Assembly (NCBI RefSeq): GCF_950295315.1
Contig: NC_080166.1
Location: 96,229,141-96,293,140, forward strand
Source: Erinaceus europaeus
Taxonomy: Eukaryota; Chordata; Mammalia; Eulipotyphla; Erinaceidae
DNA: 64,000 nucleotides
Reading direction: 5' to 3'
The translations under genes were made by a program, and so were the position numbers. The notes under the pieces are model-generated. The model was not told the origin of the DNA, did not search any database, and saw nothing but the letters and a program-made list of their open reading frames with translations. This document shows, one piece after another, positions 22,361 to 33,688 of this stretch; positions within the stretch are counted from its first letter, which is position 1, and every line of letters begins with the position of its first letter.

Positions 22361-22526
22361 TGTGTGGTCTGGGAGGTGGCACAGTACATAAAGCACTGGA
22401 TTCTCAAACATGAGGTCCCAAGTTCAATCCCTGGTAGCACATGTACCGGAGTAATGTCTGGATCTTTCTCTCTCTCTCCTCCTATCTTTCTCATAAATAA
22501 ATAAATAAAATCTTAGGAAAAAAAAA
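22361..22526 (+). mobile_element. Type 3 SINE, full length with TSD
   Basis: Head gtctgggaggtggcacagt, B-box region gtcccaagttcaatccctgg, tail cataaataaataaataaaat. Flanked by AGAACACTCCACAT (22347-22360) and AGAACATTCCACAT (22527-22540), one mismatch. Confidence 0.95.
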
Positions 22527-22764
22527 AGAACATTCCACATACTTATGCTCAAGAGTTCTACATTGATTTCATCTCTCCAATATGCTATCTACAAAATATT
22601 CCTAGTTCTTTCCATGCCCTAGTATATCCCTGTTTTGTGTTTCTTTGATACCTGCAGTTGGGTTATAGAAGAATGAAGTAACATGTATTCACTCCAGTCT
22701 TTACTTACTGAACTGAGGCCTTCTTCAATGTTTGTACAAAATCCTCTGTATGGTGAGTCATACA

Positions 22765-22910
22765 AGTCTCCTCTATTTTCTACAGACGTGAGGAAGACAG
22801 GCAGATGAGGAGACTGGGATTCAAAGAGTATAGCAACTTTCCCAAAACACTCCACATGTTGTAAAGCCAACCTTGAGTCTAGGTCCTTGGAGTCCCAGTC
22901 TATTCCACCA
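22765..22910 (+). mobile_element. MIR element
   Basis: Matches the MIR core from memory: gatgaggagactgggattcaaagag, then agcaactttcccaaaac and a diverged end with cttggagtcccagtc. Confidence 0.7.
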
Positions 22911-23695
22911 CTAGGCTGGGGAAAAGCTAGTGTTTCAGCAGTATGGTAGCAAGTAAGTGGACCTAGGAATCATGGGTGGGTTTGTTTTTCTAGATTTAAG
23001 TAGAACATCCAACTGAATGAACAATTTAGACAAGAACCCCCAGAGCACTTCTCTTTTCTGTATACTTTGCATCATCATTTCAGAATCTGATTCCCATGAA
23101 GTACAAATTATTTATCTATATAAACTTGCTTGAAGCTAAATCAATTTAAATACATATTTTATGAGGCCAGCTAAAGCTGTGTGCTTCTTCTTTTGTAATG
23201 AGGGTGAAGCTCTACTGGTCAGCTAAGCAACAGAAGGCAGTGGAGTCATGTCAGATTTGAGTGAGCAGAAGTGGTTGTGGAGAGGGGACACATCCCTTGT
23301 GGGAAGTTAGAACCAACATTTAGAAATGAAGGTGCAGACTGCAAGAGAAAATACGGTTACTTCACCAGCTGTGTGGAATATGAGGGGGGTTGGCTAGTGG
23401 GAGAACTTGGACTTGGAAACACAAACAGTTCATACTTGCTATCTGTGGTAGTTATGGTCTGTCAGGTCAGTGGAAACAGTGAGTTAATGAATATTAAACA
23501 ATACATTGGTCTTGGGGGAAATACAGGGCCAGGTTTTCCTGCAGGCCACTAGTTGCAATCAATGCATAGCCTTTTAAATGTATGTGTGTTCTATTTAAAG
23601 GCATTTTTATAGACATATAATGTATATAGATAATTCATTAACGTTGGACTCATATACCATAGCACTATATAATTCATACCCAAGCTAAGCTTGTC
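22911..23695. other. Unassigned unique sequence
   Basis: A 93-codon open frame at 23271-23552 has no splice support. No repeat recognised. Confidence 0.4.
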
Positions 23696-23710
23696 TAGCA
23701 TATGTATTTT

Positions 23711-24060
23711 TTTTTTTTCCTCCTCCAGGGTTATTGCTGGGCTCGGTGCCTGCACCATGAATTCATCGCTCCTGGAGGCCATTTTTTTCCCCCTTTTGTT
23801 GCCCTTGTTGTAGCTTCGTTGTGGTTATTATTATTGCCCTTGTTGACGCAATTCGTTGTTGGATAGGACAGAGAGAAATGGAGAGAGAAGGGGAAGATAG
23901 AGAAGGGGAGAGAAAGATAAACACCTGCAGACCTGCTTCACCGCCTGTGAAGCGACTCCCCTGCAGGTGGGGAGCCGGGGGCTTGAACCGGGATCCTTAC
24001 GCCGGTCCCTGTGCTTTGCGCCACATGCGCTTAACCCATTGCGCCACCGCCCGACCCCCA
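23711..24060 (-). mobile_element. Young full-length type 1 SINE with perfect TSD
   Basis: A 350-bp copy flanked by identical 15-bp TAGCATATGTATTTT (23696-23710 and 24061-24075). All modules are present, from the poly(T) start to the head ending cattgcgccaccgcccgacc. The many intact CpGs in the head suggest a recent insertion. Confidence 0.97.
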
Positions 24061-24185
24061 TAGCATATGTATTTTCTCTGCAAGGCACACTACAGTCTTC
24101 TGATACTTAGAAATGTAAGACAAAACTTTAGTCCTAAGCTTGGGAGATACTTAATACAACAGCACTATAAAAATATGAAAAATAG

Positions 24186-25390
24186 GTGACCAGGCAGTGG
24201 CACACCTAGTTAGGTGCACACATTACCATGCACAAGGACCTGGGTTTGAATCCTGCTCCCCACTTACAGGAGGGAAGCTTCATGAGTGGTGAAGTAAGTA
24301 CTGCAGGTGTCTCTCTGTCTCTTTCCCTCTCCATTTCCACAATTTGACTGAGTTTGGAGTATTGCACCAAACCAAAAAAACTTGGGGAGGGTAAATTTTC
24401 AGCTCCACTGTAGGGGAGTGGGGTAGGGACACAGACCCTGGGTGGCAGGAATGGTATTAATATATAATCCTATTAACTTACAGTCTTATAAATCACTATC
24501 AATATGAGAGGGGAAAATGGATTGAATGTTTTGAGCCTTTTAATGCATAAATTTCAGTTCTGATTATATATTCCTTTAATCTAAGCACTTAAAGGTTCAA
24601 ATTAATAAACTGACTGAATTTCAATACTGGGCTCAAATTTTTAATACATTTTTAATAATAACTTATTTTGAAATATTAAATCACCTATAATCTTAGACCA
24701 GGGAGACCAGAAGCAACCAGTCTTATCAGTATACAAGATGTAGTTATTTGTAAATAGCATTAAATGACACAATCATGGTAAGATCTTGTATGGAACCTCT
24801 GGGGCTTTGTTCATTTTCCTTCATGCTTCTTTTGATCCATACCATTTGATACAACATCTGCTGATCTTACCCAAATCAATGTAACTAGTGTCACCTCGAC
24901 ATGTTTCACTTCAGACTGTGTCCAGAGATGCCAGGCCTGTGATATCAACGCTCCAGCTCCACCAAGTTGTAGATGCTACCATGATGTCAACCTGACTTCC
25001 CTGCGCAGACGACCTTACCAACGAGTCCTAGAACCCCACCTCCCCAGAGCCCTGCCCCCACTAGGGAAAGATAGAAACAGGCTGGGGGTATGGATCCACC
25101 TATCAATGCCCATGTCCAGTAGAGAAGTGATTACACTACCTTCTGCACCCTATAAAGGCCTTTGGTCCATATTCCCAGAAGGATAAAGAATAGGGAGGCT
25201 TCCAATGGAGAGGATGGGATGTGGAACTCTGGTGGTGGGAATTGTGCCCCTCTTATCTCACAATTTTGTCAATCATTATTAAATCACTAATAAAATAAAT
25301 AATAATAATAGTAATGGTTGCTGCGAGTGGTGGATTCATCCTGCAGGCACCAGCCCTAACAATAACCCTAGAGGCAATAAAAAAAAAGTT
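24186..25390 (+). mobile_element. Type 2 SINE split by an L1-derived copy
   Basis: 24186-24343 carries the head (ccaggcagtggcacaccta) and body. A terminal module at 25310-25390 (gctgcgagtggtggattcat through ccctagaggc) appears to be its remainder after the intervening insertion. Confidence 0.72.
24344..25300 (+). mobile_element. Internally deleted L1-derived copy
   Basis: Aligns with the 11118-13190 copy at both ends but lacks about 1.1 kb in the middle. The joint lies at ctccagctccaccaag, just before the gtagatgctacc boundary shared with other copies. Ends in aataaaataaataat. A separate L1 3' end may supply the first 140 bp (gggtggcaggaatggtattaat). Confidence 0.68.
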
Positions 25391-26534
25391 CATATGCATA
25401 TATAGGTGAAAAGTAGAGCATTAAACAGAGAAAAAGATAATTATTTACAATGATACGAAAGTATAAATAAGGAGATAGAATGCTGCTCTATTTGACTTTA
25501 GTTGGGAATATGCATGTTGAGTGATTCGTATTTTTGCTGCTAGGTACTACCTGTGAAAGACAGCAAAGCTTTGGGAGTACATGTCTGGGGTTACACATGA
25601 ACTTTAGTGAGTAGGTAAATTCACAATATGGAATTCACAGATAATCAAGATTGGCTATATCGTAGTTTGAATCCTGGCTCTGGTCCCTTCTAAATGTGGC
25701 CAGCTTACCCAGCTTAACCACTGTTATCTCCATGGTGTTACACAACAAGGAGAAAATATCTTGGGAGACGGGAAGAAGGAAAGATAGTGCTAAGAGAAAG
25801 AAAAAGAAAAAGAAAAAAAAATCTGGCTTCTAGTTGAAATTCCACTAAAAGCAAAATTGAGAAAACAAATAACTACCCCCACCATTAGATAATAAAATAG
25901 AACTAGAATTACAATGTTCTTAACTTCTGATCCAGACTGCTTCTGAGTGAATAAACTGTGATGTTAGTTCTCAATTGAAATTAATGTTATTCAATGGCTG
26001 TTTAAATAATGCAAATGAACAAGCTTTTAATCATACCCTTGACTATCACCCAATTTGAACTTGTTCCTTCCAGCTTCATCTTAGATACTTTACTCTGGTT
26101 AATCACACTATCTTGTGAAGTATTGCTAACCTCTAGGAAAAAAAAAAAATCCTTCCCCCCCCCAAAAAAAAAAATAAGACAAAATTTTAATTCTGCTCTG
26201 CAGAATTTTTTCAGTAAAGGGAAACAAGTTGAGAGTAGAACAAATGGAATTCAAACATGATTTTGTTGTGTAAAATTTGTTAAAAACTAAAGCAGAGATG
26301 TGATCATGCTATTGTATGAACATGTGGGTATGTTCACCATTAATCTCAGGTAATGCCTTTTACATTTCTAGCCTAGCCTTTCTTAAGAGATTTCTGACAT
26401 AAACATCAGTTTCTGTGAAATATAAGTGGATTTAGATATATTTTTTCTTTTTCTATGCTCCCCCCACATAAACAAACACATCTTACAAAAAAAAAAAAAG
26501 GAAAGAAAATTCCTCTGCTCCTCTGTAGGAGCTC
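25391..26534. other. Unassigned AT-rich sequence
   Basis: A-runs and an AAAAAG-type cluster near 25795-25825, and adjoining A/C/A runs near 26138-26174. No gene evidence. Confidence 0.4.
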
Positions 26535-26670
26535 TCCCCTTTTCTGTTGTTTTCCTCAGAGCACTGCTTAGCTCTAGCTTATGGTAGTAAGGGGGGATAG
26601 AACCTGGGACTTTGGAGCCTCAGACATAAGAGTCTCTTTGCATAAACTTTATGCTATGTTAGCCTGCCAT
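26535..26670 (-). mobile_element. Type 4 SINE
   Basis: Shows gagcactgcttagctctagc, a gatagaacctgggactttgg region and agtctctttgcataaac. Confidence 0.8.
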
Positions 26671-26819
26671 CTGGAGGGGGCTGGATTCCCCAGCGCCAGC
26701 TTCTGGAACAACTGTCAGCCCTTACAATAGCCAGGGACTGGAGACCAAGATATTTTTTTCCCTTTAAGATTTCAAGAAGGTGAATTGTAGAAATTTTACT
26801 ATAGGAAATTTTTATTATT

Positions 26820-26931
26820 TTTTTAAAATATTTTTTTATTTGTTACTAATAGTCTGTTATAAGGTTGTAAGATTACAATGTATAGTTCCACAACATACCC
26901 ACCATCAAAGTTCCATATGCCCATCCTTTTA
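26820..26931 (-). mobile_element. L1 3'-end fragment
   Basis: Antisense of the family ending seen at 21475: tttgttactaatag, then gattacaatgtatagttcca and cataccc accatcaaag. Confidence 0.7.
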
Positions 26932-27148
26932 GGGAAGTTTTACTAGTCTTATGTTAGTCCATGAAAAGGCCTACATATTGCTTAGTTTAAAATGATTGCT
27001 TGACTTCTGGGAAACTATTCAGGAATTAATCCTGGCATGGAGCTGAGAATACTTAAGTGGTTTATATTGTGTTATCTCCTGTCACCAGGTCAACGTCATT
27101 CAAGTATTTCTGGGTAGAGGTTTTTCCTCTAATAAAACACTTCCATGG

Positions 27149-27444
27149 GGAGTTGGGTGGTAGTGCAGCAGGTTAAGTGCACATGGCACAAAGCACAAGG
27201 ACCGGCGTAAGGATCCTGGTTCGAGCCCCCAGCTCCCCACCTGCAGGGGAGTCGCTTCACAGGCAGTGAAGCAGGTCTGCAGGTGTCTATCTTTCTCTCC
27301 TCCTCTGTTTTCCCCCTTCTCTCATTTTCTCTCTGTCCTATCCAACAACGACAACATCAATAATAACTACAACAATAAAACACCAAGTGCAATAAAAAGG
27401 AAAATATATATATATATATAAAAACCCTAAAAAAAAAAAAAAAA
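27149..27444 (+). mobile_element. Type 1 SINE, full length with TSD
   Basis: Identical 15-bp AAAACACTTCCATGG at 27134-27148 and 27445-27459. Head ttgggtggtagtgcagcagg; tail contains a short AT run and a long A-run. Confidence 0.96.
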
Positions 27445-27606
27445 AAAACACTTCCATGGAACTCATTCAGATAAACTCAAGTGGAATGGCAGGGAGCACA
27501 TAATACTTGTCCTGAGAATAATTTTAGACTAAAGTCAACTTGGGCCTGTATGACACCCAACTTTGAATCTTCAGCAAACACTCAGATAAATTTGCCTGTG
27601 AGAGAC

Positions 27607-28035
27607 TGTTATAGGCTGAGTCGAGGTCCCTAAACTATGCCCCAAATTCCTATATTGAGATATTACTTCAGTATGTGACCTTCTTTTGAAATACAGCTGT
27701 TGAAGCTGTTGTTGCAATTAAGATATGATGCCGTCATACTGGAGTGGGATGACTCCCTGGTGCAGTCTGACTAGCATCCTTCTGAGCAAGGGGAATTTGT
27801 ACACAGACACATGCACAGGGCTGCCCCCACATGAAAACTGGAGTTGGGCTGTTATCGAAGCCAAGGAACCATCAGCATGTAGGAGAAATTCTAGAACAGC
27901 TCCTTCCTGCCTGCCTTTAGAAAGAACATGGCCTTGTCAACACATGATTTCAGGCCTCTAGACTCTAAAACTGTGAGAGAATGAGTTTCTTCTGTTTAAG
28001 TCTTTCAGTTAATCATACTTTGTTACAGAATATCT
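27607..28035 (+). mobile_element. MLT1-type MaLR LTR (ERVL-MaLR)
   Basis: Starts TGTTATAGGCTGAG, carries atgtgaccttctttt, ggaatttgtacacagacaca, gcacagggctgcccc, and ends with aaactgtgagagaatgagttt and a cttcagttaatc..tttgttacag-like end. This order is the consensus of MLT1 LTRs as I remember it. An ancient placental insertion. Confidence 0.75.
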
Positions 28036-28079
28036 AGTAAGCCTATATGTAGTCTTTTGCACAAAACAAACAAGCAAAC

Positions 28080-28172
28080 CTATAAGGATTTTCTTTTCTC
28101 TCTCCTTTCTCCTTCCCTCCCTTCCTTTCCTTCCTTCCTTCCTTTCTTTTTTCTTTCTTTCTTTCTTTTTTT
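28080..28172. repeat. Pyrimidine tract with (TTCC)n and (TTTC)n
   Basis: Continuous C/T run next to the poly(T) end of the SINE that follows, probably its expanded tail. Confidence 0.93.
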
Positions 28173-28507
28173 TTTTTTTTTGCCTCCAAGGTTATTGCTG
28201 GAGCACAGTGTCTGCACCACGAATCCACTGCTCCTGGAGGCTATGTTTCCCCCTTGTTTTTTTTATTATTTTTGTGGTTATTATTATTGTCATTGCTGTC
28301 ATTGTTGTTGTTGGATAGGACAGAGAGAAATGGAGAGAGGAGGGGAAGACAGGGGGAGAGAAAGGTAGACACTTGCAGACCTGCTTCACTGCCTGTAAAG
28401 TGACTCCCCTGCAGGTGGGAAGCTGGGGGTTCGAACTGGGATCCTTGAGCTGGTCTTTGTGCTTTGCACCATGTGAGCTTAACCCGCTGTGCTACCACCT
28501 GACCCCC
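28173..28507 (-). mobile_element. Type 1 SINE, full length with 3' module
   Basis: gcctccaaggttattgctgg module, attattattgtcattg interruption of the usual AAC tail, caggtgggaagctgggggtt, and a head ending gctaccacctgacccc. Confidence 0.93.
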
Positions 28508-28515
28508 CTTCCTTT

Positions 28516-28774
28516 CTTTTCTACCAGGCTTCTTGCTGGGGATTGGTACCTGCATAAAAAAATCCACTGTTTCTTGTGGCTACTATTTTTCCTTAAAAAA
28601 AATAGAGATAAAGAAAAATTGAAGGGAAAGAGAGAAGCAGAGAAAGAGAGATGTTATACTATTCCACTGTTGTGAAGCTTCCCCCTGTAGGTGGGGGCTG
28701 GGGGCTTGAGCCCAGGTCCTGGAGCATCGTAACTTTGTCCTTGGCACTCTACTGGGTGTGCCACCGCCTGCCCC
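28516..28774 (-). mobile_element. Diverged type 2 SINE
   Basis: Immediately precedes the candidate exon at 28821. Shows ttgtgaagcttccccctgta, gggcttgagcccaggtcc and a head ending gggtgtgccaccgcc. Confidence 0.85.
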
Positions 28775-28820
28775 TGTTTCTTTCTTTTGCTGTCTGTAAC
28801 TGAAGTAGTTTTGTCTTCAG

Positions 28821-28960
28821 CAAACAGGGATATAATTTCACAACTTAAATTTCCTCAAAAGAATGTTAATTCTGCCCTCTCCAGATCTGGTCTCTGGAAT
28901 ATCTCTCTCACTTTACAAAGATGTATGAAATGTCAAAGCAAATTGGTCTTTAGAGATGAT
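28821..28960 (+). CDS. Candidate internal coding exon, gene unknown
   Basis: Best of the four by splice signals: pyrimidine-rich gtttctttcttttgctgtc, a possible branch point ctgtaactgaa, acceptor gttttgtcttcag, then 140 bp with one frame open, then donor gat|gtaagt. The other two frames have stops within about 30 bases. The open frame starts in a split codon (one base from upstream) and ends on a codon boundary. It contains ISQLKFPQKNVNSALSRSG, then LWNISLTLQRCMKCQSK and ends VFRDD. The two cysteines of CMKC are three residues apart; whether they matter is unknown. It joins in phase to 34743. No repeat overlaps it. Confidence 0.48.
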
Positions 28961-29407
28961 GTAAGTTGGAATGAAAAGGAGGTGGAACCTAAAAATATTT
29001 CAGTGTTCCTTTGGTTCAGGGCCCAGGGAGGAGACTGTGCACTGGGAGCAGACCTATTTGCACAGTGGATCACTGTGTCTTCATTAATACTGAAAGTTAC
29101 GTCTTAACATCCGGCCTTTCAGATAAAGGCAGTGTCTAGTGGGGAAGTCAGAGAAGGTCCCAGTAATCAGGACCCAACTCCACTGTATGCCTGGGGAGGC
29201 CCTTGTTAATTGCTAAATACCTTACATTGATCCTGGGAAGCGAATGCTATCTTCCTTTTCTGAGGAACTAGGGGAGCAAAGTTAGATAACAGGTAAATGA
29301 TTTCTCCTGTTCTCCAGAGTCCAAGCTTTTGGTAATTCTGGAATGTGTCTACACTTCAGTTTAAATGCAGCAGACTCTTTTTGTAGGGCATGCTAATATT
29401 AGCTCTG
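28961..29407. other. Unassigned sequence after the candidate donor
   Basis: The open frame continues to about 29107 beyond the donor, so retention into a longer exon cannot be excluded. No repeat recognised. Confidence 0.4.
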
Positions 29408-29586
29408 AGGGCCAGGTGTTGGTATTCCTAGTTAAGCACACATGTTACCATGCACAAGGACCCAAGTTCCAGCCCCTGGGCCCCACCTGGAGGGAGAAAG
29501 CTTCATGAGCGGTGAAGCAGAGTTGCAAGGGTCTCTTCTCTTTCCCTCTTTATCTCCTTCTCCCCTTTCAATTTCTCTTTCTCACA

Positions 29587-29627
<41 letters not shown>

Positions 29628-29635
29628 CATTTTTT
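29408..29635 (+). mobile_element. Type 2 SINE with (CT)n(AT)n tail
   Basis: Head gccaggtgttggtattcc, cccaagttccagcccctggg, gaagcttcatgagcggtg; the tail has expanded into CT then AT units (29585-29627). Confidence 0.88.
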
Positions 29636-29721
29636 AAAATTAGCTTTGCTGTTATTATCACTTAATTGCCTCTAAACTTAATACAGAAGAGATTTTAAAG
29701 ACAAAAATACACTATAGGTTC

Positions 29722-29840
29722 TGTGGGGTCAGCACAGTGTCATCACATAGGACTCGCATTCTAGAGGTCCCAGGTTCAATCCTTGGCACCAGCAATCATC
29801 AGAACTGAGTGGGAGTGTATCTCATATATGACAACACCTA
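29722..29840 (+). mobile_element. Type 3-like SINE, diverged
   Basis: gggtcagcacagtgtcatc head, gaggtcccaggttcaatcc B-box region, gaactgagtgggagtg. Confidence 0.65.
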
Positions 29841-29954
29841 GGGATCCATCAGACTCTAGAGGCTGTTTACTTTCTGCTTATGATCACACCTTTATAGACA
29901 TGAATTTCATACATATTATACAGTTGTGTTTCTTCACATAATCTTCCAGAATGG

Positions 29955-30112
29955 CCACTTGCATCAGAAGCAGCTGGGATGCTTATGAAAAAGAACAAAG
30001 TCCAGAGCTCCATCCCAGTCTTAAGAATGGGGATGGGCTAATGGATGCAGTAGAATCTGCATTTTTAAAGAGCACCCCCAGGTGATTCTTATGCAAATCA
30101 AAGTGTTCCAGT
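29955..30112 (+). mobile_element. MER5A-type hAT-Charlie DNA transposon remnant
   Basis: Order gcatcagaagcagctggg, cttatgaaaaag, ccagagctccatccc, gcagtagaatctgcattttt, cccccaggtgattctt, atgcaaatcaaagtg follows MER5A as I recall it. Non-autonomous and old. Confidence 0.75.
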
Positions 30113-30340
30113 CACTGCCTGAATAAGGTTGGGAGAACCAAAGGTCTCTTCGGAAAATTCTTTGCCTCTGGCAAACAGAGAGTCTAAATGGAGAATTTAT
30201 GCCAACTTGGGTTGTTACCAAAGGCTATAGCAGGTGCAGGGGCCCAGGGGCACAGTGGGGTCACAAAAAGGACACAAATTCTGCAAGGTTCACGTCAGAC
30301 CGAAAGAGTTACAAACTGTACAAAACAGTTTAACAAGCAT

Positions 30341-30733
30341 TGTTGTTAAAATTTTCGAAGGCTCCTGCCGGGTGGGTAACAGAGATGCAGAGACAACGGC
30401 TGGGCAGGGAAGCTGTATTTCTTTATTCAGGAACAACGATTCATAAACTAAGACAAACTAATCACCAAACAGAACTCTGCTGTCTCTTTGCGGCGGCACA
30501 AGCACTCTCTCTCTTACTCTCGAACTCAGGAACTCAGGAACCCTCCAACTCTCGAACTCTGAAACTCTTCAACTGTGGACCTCTGTCACTCTGGAACTCT
30601 GGCACTCTCGAACTCAGGAACACTCTCTGGGGGTTCCTTGGGGCGGGGCCAAGCGAGCCCGCAAAATTAACTGGACTGATCCAATTCTCTTGGTGGGGGA
30701 GGGCTAGAACAAACCAATTTAAAGCATATGACA
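30341..30733 (-). mobile_element. Solo LTR of the ERV family, expanded
   Basis: Ends match the LTRs at 2325 and 4355 and a perfect 6-bp duplication, AAGCAT, flanks it (30335-30340, 30734-30739). It is 393 bp against 319 because of extra tandem gaactct/ctcgaactcagg-like units around 30515-30627. GC box near 30640-30650; AATAAA (minus) at 30422-30427. No internal sequence remains, so LTR-LTR recombination removed it. Confidence 0.93.
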
Positions 30734-30858
30734 AAGCATATCTGAGCGCACTGTAGAGATGAGAACCGTGACTACAGAATGATGGAGGTGCAATGGGGAT
30801 CTGGGATGTCTTTGCCAAAGAAAATGTTGCTCTGAGAGCACAAAAACAAACCCTGTCA

Positions 30859-31168
30859 GGGTTGGGCAGTAGCGCAGCGGGTTAAGCGCATGTGGAGCAA
30901 AACGCAAGGAACAGCATAAGGAGCAGAGTTTGAGCCCTGCTCCTCACCTGCAGGGGAATCGCTTCACAGGCGGTGAAGCAGGTCTGCAGGTGTCTATCTT
31001 TCTCTCCCCCTCTCTGTCTTCCCCTCCTCTCTCCTTTTCTCTCTGTCCTATCCAACAATGACGACATCAATAACAACAACAATAACTACAACAAAAATAA
31101 AAAAATCAAGGGCAACAAAAGGGAAAATAAATAAATATAAAAAAATAACAAACAAACAAACAAACAAA
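30859..31168 (+). mobile_element. Type 1 SINE, full length with TSD
   Basis: AAACCCTGTCA at 30848-30858 recurs at 31169-31179. Head gttgggcagtagcgcagcgg; tail of caagggcaacaaaaggg then AAAC units. Confidence 0.94.
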
Positions 31169-31499
31169 AAACCCTGTCATCTTTTTCTCTTCCAGCCACA
31201 GAAAGAGTCAGCCTTCAGCAGTTGCTTCTTTGCTATGTTTCCAAGGTGGGCCAGTGAAAGGAGAGTTTGATCTGGATTTGTGCAAGGTGAAAAACTCGAA
31301 GCAACTACTTCTGTTTTAAATGATCTGCCAGCTCTGTTGTCTGGTTTGAAATGTCTAGCTTCTTCCATGTGGACAGGACTAAAAGAGTGCTGGTGAGCTG
31401 AAAGCTTGCTTGATCTTATCAAGCAATGCCAGTCCACAGAGTCCTACTTAGAAACTAGAGGCTGTAACATTCTCAGCTGCCTCAAAGGAGGGGATTTTT

Positions 31500-31785
31500 G
31501 CTCAGCATGATACCTCTGTGGATGAACTCACTCATAGGTGAGGAAATTAAGAAACAAGGACTGTAAGGGAAAACACAAGATGAAACTTGGACTGCATATG
31601 TTGTATGGCACCAAAGCAAAGGACTCTGGGAAAGGAGGGGAAATGATGGGATAGCGGGGTGTTGGCGTTCTGGTGTATGATGATAAAAGAGGACCCTGGC
31701 TCAGTGAGAGAGTGTCTTGCAGACACCTAGCAGGGGGAAATGAGAGGTTGTACCTATGTGTCAACCTCAGTATATTTTGTTTGGC
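31500..31785 (+). mobile_element. L1 3' UTR fragment
   Basis: Contains the typical end of L1 ORF2/3' UTR (gatgaactcactcatagg, ttaagaaacaagg) followed by a lineage-specific 3' UTR (gtgtatgatgataaaagagg, gcagacacctagcaggg). Confidence 0.75.
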
Positions 31786-32294
31786 TGGTGGGAATTATTA
31801 GCATTCTTCCTAACTTGAACGTGGGAGTCTTCCCTACTGTGTGCAGCACTCAGCTTCCTTGAACAATGAGAAGACAGAATAACTAAGGGGGTTTTAGAAT
31901 ACCTCTTACCCCAACTGTTACAAGCTCTCAAAGACTTCTTCAGTTCACAGTGGGTTGCAATTAGGATTCAGATTCTCCTTCATTATTATCTTTTCACTTC
32001 TTCTTTTCACCCCCTACTATTTTGAAATGGGGATGAAAATAAGTAATGCTCACAAATGAAGACATATCTGGCATTTTTACTCCCATTCAAGTATGTCTGA
32101 GGTCACAGGTTTAAAGTTTCAGGTTAGCTGTTGATACTTTTAAAAACAAGAACTAGAACATGAAAACAGTAATCAGCTCCAAATTTGTTTAAAGGAAAAG
32201 AAAGTGGTATAGATTAAACTAATGAGAAAAAGCAAAGCTTAAGCTAGTTTGCAATCAACTGCCATTTGGAATCTCAAACAAGGTCACCTTTACT
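31786..32294. other. Unassigned sequence
   Basis: No repeat or exon signal I can support. Confidence 0.4.
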
Positions 32295-32756
32295 TATTTA
32301 AGAGAAAGATAGAGGGACTGATATAGAACAAGAGGGACCAGGGCATTGCTCAGCTCTGGCTTATGGTGGTTCTGGGGATTGAACTTGGGAACACAGAGTC
32401 TTAGGCATGAGAGTCCTTTTTCTTTTTTATAATATTTATTTATTTTCCCTTTTGTTGCTCTTGTTGCTTTATTGTTGTAGTTATTACTGTTTGTCTTGAT
32501 GTTGTCGTTGTTGGATAGGACAGAGAGAAATGGTGAGAGGAGGGGAAGACAGAGGGGGGAGAGAAAGATAGATACCTGCAGACCTGCTTCACTGCTTGTG
32601 AAGCGACCCCCTGCAAGTGGGAAGGAGCCGGGGGCTCAAGCTGGGATCCTTACGCTGTTCCTTGTGCTTTGTGCCACGTGCGCTTAACCCACTGCGCTAC
32701 TGCCCAACTCCGGCATGAGAGTCCTTTGCATTGTCATTATGCTGTCTCGCCAGTCC
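32295..32756 (-). mobile_element. Type 4 SINE interrupted by a type 1 SINE
   Basis: First part to 32419 (cagctctggcttatggtgg, gattgaacttgggaac); resumes at 32712 through gcattgtcattatgctgtc. Confidence 0.88.
32420..32711 (-). mobile_element. Type 1 SINE nested in a SINE, with TSD
   Basis: Identical 16-bp GGCATGAGAGTCCTTT at 32404-32419 and 32712-32727. Body and head are well kept, ending gcgctactgcccaac. Confidence 0.96.
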
Positions 32757-32769
32757 ACACCATTAGTTA

Positions 32770-32975
32770 TGGGAAAGTATATATAAATATAGATAGTTAC
32801 AGAAGTAATAGTCAACCCATATCTGTGAACTTAGGAGAACTACTGCAGTTTCCAATGAAGGGAATGGGGACACAGAACTCTAGCAGTGGGAACGGTGTGC
32901 ATTTATACCCCTATTATCTCACAAGTTTGTAAATCAATATTAAATTACTAATAAAAAAAATAAAAAAGAATAAGA
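32770..32975 (+). mobile_element. L1-derived 3' end
   Basis: ccaatgaagggaatgggga, agtgggaacggtgtgc, atttatacccctattatctc and aatattaaattactaat before an A-rich tail. Confidence 0.72.
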
Positions 32976-33153
32976 AGAGGACATTGTCAGCTCTAAAACT
33001 CACCAAACCAAACCAAAACAGAACAAGACAACTCATCTGAAACCTCTCCAATCCAATTTCATTCAGTATCCTTAAAATGACCTTAGAGCAGAAATAATGA
33101 TCACATACTACTTTTACTTGATACCTTTGGAGAAGTCTAGAGTTTATTAGTTT

Positions 33154-33355
33154 TTTAAGATTTATTTATTTATTTTGGATAGAGACAGAGAGAAACTGAG
33201 AGGGTGGGGAAAGGAAAGAGGAAAAGAGTGTGACACCTGCAACATTGCTCCAGTACTCCTGAAGCTTCCCCCCTGCAGGTGGGGACATAGGGCTTGAACC
33301 CAGGTTCTTGTACATGGTACCATGTGCTCAGTCAGGTGCACCACCACACAGCCTC
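33154..33355 (-). mobile_element. Type 2 SINE
   Basis: Tail ttatttatttattttggat, gtgacacctgcaacattgc, gggcttgaacccaggttc and head gtcaggtgcaccaccaca. Confidence 0.9.
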
Positions 33356-33436
33356 AAATCTACACATAAGAAGAGTAATTTGCATGAGAAAGAAACAGGA
33401 ATTGGAATGAAAGAACTGTTTCAAAAGTGGTATTAA

Positions 33437-33688
33437 AGGGGTTGGGTGGTGGCACACCCAGTAGAGTGCATATATTACCATGTGCAAGGACCCAGATTCT
33501 AGCCCCCAGCCCCCAGCTGCAGGACTTCCTAAGTATGCTTCATAAGTAGTAAAGCAGTGCTGCAGATGTCTGCCTTTCATCCTGTTCCCTCTCTATCTCT
33601 ATTAACAACAACAAAATGACTGCTGTGAGCAGTGGATTTATGGTATAGGCACTGAGTTTCACTGATAATCCCAGTGGCAAAAAGAAAT
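33437..33688 (+). mobile_element. Type 2 SINE with type 1 terminal module
   Basis: Head ggttgggtggtggcacaccc, then ttcataagtagtaaagcag and an end module agcagtggatttatgg through cccagtggc. A mixed structure, diverged. Confidence 0.82.
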
